Positions 1 through 5,917 of a DNA stretch of 5,917 nt are shown one piece after another. The first letter of the stretch is position 1. Each line of letters begins with the position of its first letter. The stretch is from JAWLGW01 sp964569055. Lineage in GTDB: Bacteria; Planctomycetota; J058. Below the pieces are notes generated by a model. It had not been told where the DNA came from. It searched no databases and worked only from the letters and a program-made list of their open reading frames with translations. Location: the NCBI GenBank assembly GCA_964569055.1, contig CAZMSZ010000443.1, forward strand, positions 1-5,917, written 5' to 3'. Both the position numbers and the translations under genes were made by a program.

Positions 1-375
1 TCAGGGAGCTGTGCCCGCGAGCGACAGCTTCCCTCGGCCTTCTTGGCGGTCTTCCAGCCAGGGGCCGGGCTCGCGAGCGACAGCTCTTCCTTGGCGGACT
101 TGGCGCTCTTGGCGGGCATTTCTTCCGGTCAGGGAGCTGTGCTCGCGAGCGACAGCTTCCCTCGGCCTTCTTGGCGGTCTTCCGGCCAGGAGCCGGGCTC
201 GCGAGCGACAGCTCTTCCTTGGCGCACTTGGCGCTCTTGGCGGTCAATTCTTCCGATCAGGGAGCTGTGCTGGCGAGCGACAGCTTCCCTCGGCCTTGTT
301 GGCGGTCGATTCTTCCAGCCAGGGAGCCGTGCTCGCGAGCTACAGCTCTTCCTTGGCGCTCTTGGCGGTCAATTC
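1..375. repeat. 128-bp tandem repeat array (about 2.9 copies), CTTGGCG family
   Basis: Three units begin at 1, 129 and 257, an exact 128-nt period, and the array probably continues beyond the left edge. Each unit has two halves. The first holds AGGGAGCTGT, GCTCGCGAGC, then GACAGCTTCCCT and one CTTGGCG. The second holds GCTCGCGAGCGACAGCTCTT and then two or three CTTGGCG heptamers. Exact CTTGGCG lies at 42, 90, 99, 108, 170, 218, 227, 236, 352 and 361, and at 298 there is a one-base variant (GTTGGCG). Runs of the heptamer are exactly 9 nt apart, and the third unit has lost one 9-mer (2 instead of 3). Units differ by scattered substitutions. Because 128 is not a multiple of 3, the reading frame shifts from unit to unit, which argues against coding. 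The array lies downstream of the 531-1763 gene in that gene's direction. Confidence 0.93.
131..162. repeat. Imperfect palindrome inside each 128-bp unit
   Basis: A left arm AGGGAGCTGT, a perfect 10-nt palindromic centre GCTCGCGAGC, one extra G, and a right arm ACAGCTTCCCT that pairs with the left arm apart from one bulged base. The same structure recurs at 3-34, where the centre has one change (GCCCGCGAGC), and at 259-290 (GCTGGCGAGC). In RNA from either strand this would fold into a long stem. No T-run follows on either side, so it is not a canonical intrinsic terminator. It could be a protein-binding or RNA-processing structure; that is inference. Confidence 0.7.
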
Positions 376-530
376 GCGACGGGCTCCCCCCAGAGTCCCC
401 CCCGCTGTCGCTGACATTGTGTGCCGCCGCGGCGGCGCGGCTGCACGGGGGTGATGCGCCAGGTGTTGGTGTCGGCGCCGCGCCGGCCGAAGCGGCGTGC
501 CCGTGCACGAGCACGAACGAGCACAGCCAC

Positions 531-1759
531 TCAAGTGAACGTCACCGACCTCGTGATCGCCGGGGCGCGCTCGCCGCGCGCGCCGATGGCGTCGACGGCG
601 AGGCGGAGGCGGAGCGCGGCGTTGTGGGCGTGGCGCTGGCGCGCGGCGGCGAGCGCGGCCAGCCGCTCGTCGGGGACGCGCAGGGTGAGCTCGAGCCCGC
701 GGGCGAGGGCGTACGCCGCCGGTGGAATGGCGCGCTCGCCGACCAGGCGCACCTCGTCGAGCGCCGGGAAGCCCTCGAGCGCGACCTCCTCGCCGCCGGG
801 GCGGACCAGCTCGTAGCGGACGGCGAGGTCGAGGAAGGCGAGCTCGGGGCCGCCGGCCACGCGGATCGGCACCTCCGGCGAGACCGGCAGGCCGGGCGCC
901 TCGATCGTGATCCGGTCGCGCGGGGCGCCGGCGGCGCGGCGCAGGCGGACGGTGGCGGTGCGCCCGGTCGGGGCGCCCGACTCGTGGAGGTCGCCGGCGG
1001 AGCGGATGGGGAGCCGCCACACCTCCCCCGCGGGGCGCTCAGCGTTGGGCCGATCGAGCGGCGCGACCCGGATCCGCTGGCGCTCGGCCAGCGGGTCGGG
1101 CGAGCTCACGGGGGCGGGTTGGTCGCGGCGCGCCAGCAGGAACAGGGGGAGCAGGCCCGAGCGCGTCCCGCCGCCGAGCCGCCCGATCAGGGCCAGCTCG
1201 AACAGGAACGGGTCGGTCGCGTCCACCTCGCTCGGGGCGCGCAGCTCGAGGGCGAAGGGGTGGGAGCCGCCGGGCAGGGCGTCGACGCGGAGCAGGGCGT
1301 CCTCCCCCGCGAGGGCCACGCGGCCCACCCACTTGCGGGCGAGGAGCCCCTGCGAGACGCGCAGCTCCACCCGCCGGAAGGCGGTCTCGCGCGGGACGTA
1401 GATCACGGCGCGTCCGCGCACCGCTCCCCCGGCGCGCACCTCCTGGTCCTCCAGGCTGAGGCGGGCGTAGGCGCCGAAGCTGCCCGGCCGATCGATGAGG
1501 ACCGGGGGGAGCCGGCGGTACGTGAGCGTGAACGGGCCCACGGCCGCGTGCGTCGGCTCCACCTCGACCCGGAGCTGCGCGCGCTCGTAGAGCGAGCGGC
1601 CGGCCGCGACCTGCAGCGCGCCGCCGCAGCCGAACGCGACGCAGCCCCCGTGCTCGTCGAAGCAGGTCTTGTGGTGGGGCGTGCGGCAGGCCGCGCAGCG
1701 GCTGTGCGCCTGCTCCGGCGCGAGGTCGTCGAGGCAGTACGGGCAGCGGGGCAGCGTGC

Positions 1760-1763
<4 letters not shown>
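531..1763 (-). CDS. Prokaryotic RING-like zinc domain protein with arrestin-like beta-sandwich region
   Basis: A 410-residue protein with no signal peptide or membrane segment visible, probably cytoplasmic. Residues 7-46 form a cysteine/histidine cluster: Cys7-x2-Cys10, Cys23-x2-Cys26, His30-His31, Cys34, Cys41 and Cys46, with CPYC, TPHHKTC and EHGGC landmarks. This matches my memory of the prokaryotic RING finger family 1 pattern. Residues about 95-196 read like an arrestin or Spo0M N-domain: a short beta-strand rich stretch, V-RAGGAVRGRAVIYV at 109-123, RRVELRV at 130-136, then PFALEL and PSEV before another strand. Residues about 230-410 are a second beta-rich region, plausibly the second arrestin-like lobe. 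The GTG start is chosen because it overlaps the hslU stop (GTGA) and lies just ahead of the zinc cluster. No good ribosome site precedes it, which fits reinitiation from hslU. Zinc binding is well supported by the pattern. The arrestin-like fold is moderately supported. A role with HslUV is only suggested by the operon. Confidence 0.85.
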
Positions 1764-3123
<1,360 letters not shown>

Positions 3124-3127
<4 letters not shown>

Positions 3128-3690
3128 GGCTCGGCTCCGATCTCCTCGACGTGGATCCGGTCGTTGGTGTAGATGCACACCTCGCTGGCGATCCGCAGCC
3201 CCTCGCTCACGACCTCGCGGGCCGAGAGCTGCGGGGCGTGGCGCAGCAGCGCCTTGGCGGCCGAGGCGGCGAACGCCCCGCCCGAGCCGATCCCGATCAC
3301 GCCGTCCTCCGGCTCGATCACGTCGCCGCTCCCCGAGACGATCAGCGACATCTCGGGGTCGACCACCGCGATCAGCGCCTCGAGCCGCCGCAGCGCCCGG
3401 TCGGTGCGCCACTCCTTGGCGAGCTCCACCGCGGCCCGCCGCGTGCGCCCGTTGTGCTCCTTCAGCTTCCCCTCGAACCGCTCGAGCAGCGCGAACGCGT
3501 CGGCCGCCGAGCCGGCGAACCCGGTCAGCACCCGCCCCCCCGGGAGGGCCCGCACCTTGCGCGCGTCGTGCTTCATGACGGTCTGCCCCACCGTGACCTG
3601 CCCGTCTCCCCCGATCGCCACCCGCCCGCCGCGGCGGACCGAGAGGATCGTGGTCGAGCGGGTGCGGAGCGCGGGCTCGCCGTGGAGCAT
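3124..3690 (-). CDS. hslV: ATP-dependent protease proteolytic subunit HslV (ClpQ)
   Basis: The threonine peptidase of HslUV, a bacterial relative of the proteasome beta subunit. It forms a double hexamer whose chamber cuts substrates delivered by HslU. The open frame gives 188 residues. The mature N-terminus should be Thr13 of RSTTILSV, left free after removal of a 12-residue pro-peptide. Counting from it, the conserved Asp of GDGQ is mature position 17 and the Lys of DARKV is mature position 33, both expected active-site residues. GSGG lies at 135-138, and ICIYTND-type residues appear near the end (VCIYTND). The ATG start is supported by a strong GGGAGG site at 3698-3703. hslV is the first gene of a three-gene operon and overlaps hslU by 4 nt. 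The 671-nt region upstream is filled largely with repeats, and I could not identify a promoter there. Confidence 0.98.
3135..3138 (-). promoter_or_regulatory. Ribosome binding site for hslU, inside the hslV 3' end
   Basis: GGAG on the minus strand, 7 nt before the GTG start of hslU and within the last codons of hslV. Together with the GTGA stop/start overlap it supports the GTG at 3127 and coupled translation of the two protease subunits. Confidence 0.6.
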
Positions 3691-3697
3691 GAGTGGG

Positions 3698-3703
3698 CCT
3701 CCC
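3698..3703 (-). promoter_or_regulatory. Ribosome binding site for hslV
   Basis: GGGAGG on the minus strand, 7 nt before the ATG at 3690. This is the strongest Shine-Dalgarno match in the window. It selects this ATG over the out-of-frame ATG 22 nt further upstream, and it places the 12-residue pro-peptide within the translated product. Confidence 0.8.
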
Positions 3704-3750
3704 GCGGTTCATTGTGCCTCGGGACGAGACAGGCCGGGGCCCGCAGGGGG

Positions 3751-3945
3751 GGAGTCGGAGCCGGAGTCGGAATCGGAGCCGGAGTCGGAATCGGAATCGG
3801 AGTCGGAGCCGGAGTCGGAGTCGGAATCGGAATCGGAATCGGAGCCGGAGTCGGAGTCGGAATCGGAATCGGAGTCGGAGTCGAAGTCGGAGTCGGAGTC
3901 GGAGTCGGAGTCGGAGTCGGAGTCGGTCTCGGACTTGGACACGGA
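3751..3945. repeat. Hexanucleotide repeat (GGAGTC/GGAATC/GGAGCC), about 33 units
   Basis: From 3751 the sequence runs in exact 6-nt steps: 29 units of GGAGTC (16), GGAATC (8), GGAGCC (4) and GAAGTC (1) to 3924, followed by four decayed units (GGTCTC, GGACTT, GGACAC, GGACCA) to the edge of a palindrome. All frames stay open because the unit is a multiple of 3; the minus-strand frame reads as Asp-Ser/Gly-Ser dipeptides and plus frames as Ser-Glu or Gly-Val/Ile. No start, ribosome site or adjoining domain makes any of these a convincing protein. It lies about 60 nt upstream of the hslV start, in the presumed 5' region of the hslVU operon. Confidence 0.95.
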
Positions 3946-3979
3946 CCAAGGAGCTCTCGCTCGAGCGACAGCTCCTTGG
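3946..3979. repeat. 34-nt near-perfect palindrome
   Basis: Outer arms CCAAGGAGCT and AGCTCCTTGG are perfect 10-nt inverted repeats. The centre TCGCTCGAGCGA is itself a perfect 12-nt palindrome, and one C/C pair on each side of the centre is the only mismatch. The right half continues into GGCGG and matches the dispersed repeat core (GAGCGACAGCT, then CTTGGCG), so the left half is an inverted partial copy of that element. It lies between the MTase/glycosyltransferase pair and hslV. Minus-strand transcripts would form a strong hairpin here, but no T-run follows. Confidence 0.9.
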
Positions 3980-4010
3980 CGGACTCGGATGCCGAGGAGG
4001 TGCTCCCGGC

Positions 4011-4053
4011 GGCGACAGATCTTCCTTGGCGCTCTTGGCGCTCTTGGCGGTCG
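4011..4053. repeat. Single dispersed-repeat unit with three 9-nt spaced CTTGGCG motifs
   Basis: This stretch has GGCGACAGATCTTC followed by CTTGGCG at 4025, 4034 and 4043, then GGTCGA. The arrangement is the same as in the second half of the 128-bp units at the left end of the window (GCGACAGCTCTTC, then CTTGGCG three times at 9-nt spacing). It shows that the arrays on the two sides of the hslVU operon belong to one sequence family. Its last two heptamers double as the start of the 97-bp tandem repeat. Confidence 0.8.
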
Positions 4054-4258
4054 ATCTCGATGCCGGGGAGCTGACCTCACGAGCGACAGCTCTTCTGGGC
4101 GGTCTCGGCTTCGTCCTCGACGGAGCCCGTCTTGGCGCTCTTGGCGGTCGATCTCGATGCCGGGGAGCTGACCTCACGAGCGACAGCTCTTCTGGGCGGT
4201 CTCGGCTTCGTCCTCGACGGAGCCCGTCTTGGCGCTTTTGGCGGTCGATCTCGATGCC
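4034..4258. repeat. 97-bp tandem repeat, two identical copies plus a partial third
   Basis: Copies start at 4034, 4131 and 4228. The first two are identical over all 97 nt; the third covers 31 nt with one substitution (CTTTTGGCGG for CTCTTGGCGG). Each unit carries two CTTGGCG motifs 9 nt apart, then GGTCGATCTCGATGCC, GGGGAGCTGACCTCA, and CGAGCGACAGCTCTTC. Perfect identity suggests a recent duplication. A 97-nt period is not divisible by 3, so it does not encode a repeated peptide in one frame. The stretch 4259-4361, between this array and the methyltransferase stop, shows no gene and only short inverted repeats. Confidence 0.95.
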
Positions 4259-4361
4259 ACGGGGGCCGACGCCGACGAGGCGGCCTACCTGGGAGTCGCG
4301 ATCCAGCGACGCGTCGTCGGGTGGACGCTCGGTTCGTGACGAGCGCTCCGCCTCGCGGCGG

Positions 4362-5096
4362 CTACCGATCCTGCCCTCGCGAGAAGCTGGCCTGCACGGC
4401 GCGGCGCAGCAGCTTCCAGGCGCCGCCCACCGACTGGGTCCGCTGCAGCTTCGCCGCGTAGGTCTCGGGATGGACCATGGAGCGCGGGCGGAGCCGCTCG
4501 ACCGGCGCGTTGAGCTTCAGCTCGCCGAGCCGCTCGCGGCGCGCGTACAGCGCCACGTTCTGCCGGTACCACAGCGGGATCCGGGTGTCCTCCCACACGG
4601 CGGGCCGCACCACGTCGAGCCCGACGTAGCCGCGCTCCTCGAACAGCGCCAGCCAGTACTCGAGCCACTGCTCGTTCACGTGGCCCTTCCCGCCCTGGTG
4701 GGGGATCGCGGCGGAGAACAGCACGAAGTCGGCCGCGTCGGTCAACGAGGCCACGAACGTGGGGGCGCTCGCCGCCGGGAGGTGCTCGGCCACCTCGAGC
4801 GAGATCGCGAGGTCGAACCGCCGGCCGAGGTCGATCGGCTGCGAGAGGTCGCGCGACGAGAACCGCTCGGCCGGGATCTGGAGCAGGGAGCGATCGACCC
4901 ACTCCCCGTCGGCGCCCACAACGTCCTCGACGCCGCGCTCGCGCAGCACCGAGAGCCACGTCCCCACCCCGCAGCCGAGGTCGAGGGCCGACCGCACGGG
5001 CGGCAGCACCGACAGCACGACCTCGAGCAGCGTCCGGGCGGAGTGGACCGTGCGCTCGTGTCGGTCCCGGTAGAACGGCTCCCCGTACAGCGTCAT
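4362..5096 (-). CDS. Class I SAM-dependent methyltransferase
   Basis: A 244-residue Rossmann-fold methyltransferase. Motif I, ALDLGCGVGTWL, lies at 37-48 and binds S-adenosylmethionine; the acidic residue after strand 2 is Asp63 in VVGADGEW; FDLAISLEVAEHLP at 94-107 is the motif IV region. A block SAAIPHQGGKGHVNEQW at about 128-144 and WYRQNVALYARRE further on are features I recall from a methyltransferase family found in polysaccharide and glycosyltransferase clusters. The substrate cannot be read from the sequence; a sugar or glycan residue is likely from context. The ATG at 5096 (MTLYGEPFY) is chosen because it lies 5 nt after the glycosyltransferase stop and the family starts just before such an FY motif. 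A longer reading to 5243 would run through the glycosyltransferase gene. No clear ribosome site is present, so translation is probably coupled. Confidence 0.9.
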   Translation of the reverse strand: MTLYGEPFYRDRHERTVHSARTLLEVVLSVLPPVRSALDLGCGVGTWLSVLRERGVEDVVGADGEWVDRSLLQIPAERFSSRDLSQPIDLGRRFDLAISLEVAEHLPAASAPTFVASLTDAADFVLFSAAIPHQGGKGHVNEQWLEYWLALFEERGYVGLDVVRPAVWEDTRIPLWYRQNVALYARRERLGELKLNAPVERLRPRSMVHPETYAAKLQRTQSVGGAWKLLRRAVQASFSRGQDR

Positions 5097-5101
5097 GGCG
5101 C

Positions 5102-5917
5102 TCAGCCGCGCGCCTCGTCGTGGACCGCCTCCGCGGGGGCGGGACGCAGCCCGCGGCTGCAGAACACCGGCACCTCCCGCCGGGCCAGCTCGCGGTTGCG
5201 CTTCACCACGTCCTTCGTCTTGGTCTTCTCGGTGGGGTGCCACATGTGGAGCACGATCGCCGAGCCGTACAGCGAGTAGGGCTGCACCCCCACCCGCCGC
5301 AGCCGCTCGCGCACGTCGCCGTCGGCCCCGCCCCAGCCGCGGAACTCCTCGTCGTAGCCGTTGATCTCGAACAGCTTGTCGCGCGCCACCGAGTAGTTGA
5401 GCCCCATGTTATGGGGCCGGCGCGGCTTGCGCCGGAAGATCTCCCAGCGCGCGCGCATGTCCTTGCGCCAGATCTCCCAGCGCCGGCCCAGCCCGATCAA
5501 CTGCTCGAACCGCCCGCTCAGCACGTCGTCGTCGGTGAGCGGGTCGGTCTCGGCCTGGGTCAGCCGCACGTAGCCGCCGCACAACAACCGGCTCGGGTCG
5601 GCGTGCGCCCGGTGCTGCGCGATCAGGTCCGGCATGGCCAGCGAGTCGCAGTCGGTGAACAGCACCCACTCGTGCTTGCAGGCGTCGATCCCGCGGTTGA
5701 GGATCGCGGCCCGCCGGTGTCCCTCGTGCTCCTGACGCACGTAGGTCACCTCGAACGGCGCCAGCCCCTTGAACTCCTCCACCACCGCCGGCGTGTCGTC
5801 GCTCGACCCGTCGTCGGCCACCACCAGCTCGAACTCGCCCTCGGTCTGCCGGAGGTAGGACCGCATCGCGAACCGCAGCAGGTGCGCGCGGTTGAACGTG
5901 TTCATCAGCACGGAGAT
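5102..5917 (-). CDS. Family 2 glycosyltransferase with galactosyltransferase-like C-terminal motif (5' end outside window)
   Basis: A partial gene; 271 residues and the stop are visible. The reading begins ISVLMNTFNR at the very edge, which is the first beta-strand of a GT-A fold, so only a short N-terminus is probably missing; the GTG at 5911 falls inside this strand and is unlikely to be the real start. VVADDGSSDDT at 32-42 binds the nucleotide sugar, and TDCD at 88-91 supplies the DxD metal-binding motif. RGWGGADGDVRERL at about 193-206 corresponds to the GWGxED segment of the C-terminal galactosyltransferase-type region, here with Ala where Glu is usual. No membrane segment is seen. It probably adds a sugar to a cell-surface or exopolysaccharide from a nucleotide-sugar donor. 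It is followed after 5 nt by the methyltransferase gene. Donor and acceptor are unknown. Confidence 0.92.
   Translation of the reverse strand: MSVLMNTFNRAHLLRFAMRSYLRQTEGEFELVVADDGSSDDTPAVVEEFKGLAPFEVTYVRQEHEGHRRAAILNRGIDACKHEWVLFTDCDSLAMPDLIAQHRAHADPSRLLCGGYVRLTQAETDPLTDDDVLSGRFEQLIGLGRRWEIWRKDMRARWEIFRRKPRRPHNMGLNYSVARDKLFEINGYDEEFRGWGGADGDVRERLRRVGVQPYSLYGSAIVLHMWHPTEKTKTKDVVKRNRELARREVPVFCSRGLRPAPAEAVHDEARG

Noticed and set aside
1..375. A CRISPR array
   Set aside because: Units are contiguous 128-bp repeats without unique spacers, and no cas gene is present.
423..436. A perfect 14-nt GC palindrome (GCCGCCGCGGCGGC) considered as the terminator of the hslVU operon
   Set aside because: It is followed on the minus strand by ACACAATGTC with no T-run, and short GC palindromes are expected by chance in DNA of this composition.
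257..514. An 85-residue minus-strand open frame ending in the 128-bp array
   Set aside because: Its C-terminal half is translated repeat (DRQERQGRAVAREHGS), and the N-terminal half is low-complexity Ala/Pro with no family resemblance.
3711..3750. A possible -10 box (CACAAT) for hslV
   Set aside because: Only 4 of 6 bases match and no -35-like hexamer lies at a suitable distance, so a promoter cannot be claimed.
3709..4080. A minus-strand frame with a long Asp-Ser/Gly-Ser dipeptide repeat, resembling an SD-repeat adhesin
   Set aside because: It has no signal peptide, sorting motif or flanking domain, and its N-terminal part is the CTTGGCG repeat in translation (PRAPRAPRK). A repeat-derived open frame is the simpler explanation.
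4295..4316. Short inverted repeats (GTCGC/GCGAC and CGACGCGTCG) after the methyltransferase stop, considered as a terminator
   Set aside because: The stems are only 5 nt each and have no T-run.
3693..5279. A long plus-strand open frame including an Arg-Ser/Arg-Asn repeat
   Set aside because: The RS-like repeat is only the hexanucleotide repeat read in one frame, and the rest is antisense to the methyltransferase. No ribosome site or domain supports it.

Overview
The window is very GC-rich bacterial DNA. All five supported protein genes lie on the minus strand, so transcription runs from high to low coordinates. hslV and hslU are present, and the HslV pro-peptide and body (RSTTIL, GDGQVTVGQTVMK) resemble those I recall from Planctomycetota and some Myxococcota. 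The intergenic DNA carries a CTTGGCG-type repeat of a kind I recall from environmental genomes of such groups. I therefore favour a high-GC planctomycete or myxobacterium-like organism. This placement is an inference and is not secure.

Layout in transcription order (right to left): (1) 5917-5102, a family 2 glycosyltransferase whose N-terminus lies outside the window; (2) 5096-4362, a class I SAM-dependent methyltransferase starting 5 nt after the glycosyltransferase stop, so the two probably form a surface-polysaccharide pair; (3) 4361-3691, about 670 nt without a gene, holding a 97-bp tandem repeat, a 34-nt near-perfect palindrome and a 195-nt hexanucleotide repeat; (4) 3690-531, a tight three-gene operon: hslV (proteasome-like peptidase), hslU (AAA+ unfoldase), and a 410-residue protein with an N-terminal prokaryotic RING-like zinc domain followed by an arrestin-like beta-sandwich region. 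Each junction in this operon is a 4-nt GTGA overlap with a GTG start. (5) 530-376, a short spacer; (6) 375-1, a 128-bp tandem repeat array of the same sequence family as the one in region 3, running off the left edge.

HslV and HslU together form the HslUV (ClpQY) protease: HslU unfolds substrates with ATP and feeds them to the HslV chamber. The third gene appears co-translated with them. This is the most interesting point in the window, because a RING-like domain joined to an arrestin-like module beside a proteasome homologue suggests an adaptor or regulator of the protease. That role is a hypothesis only.

The second point of interest is the repeat family. Seventeen exact CTTGGCG heptamers, often spaced exactly 9 nt apart, and recurring GAGCGACAGCT cores occur in the two gene-free regions on either side of the hslVU operon. 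They are arranged in tandem units of 128 and 97 bp, neither divisible by 3, and in palindromes. They look like a structured non-coding element rather than genes. The long open frames on the plus strand opposite the genes are by-products of high GC.
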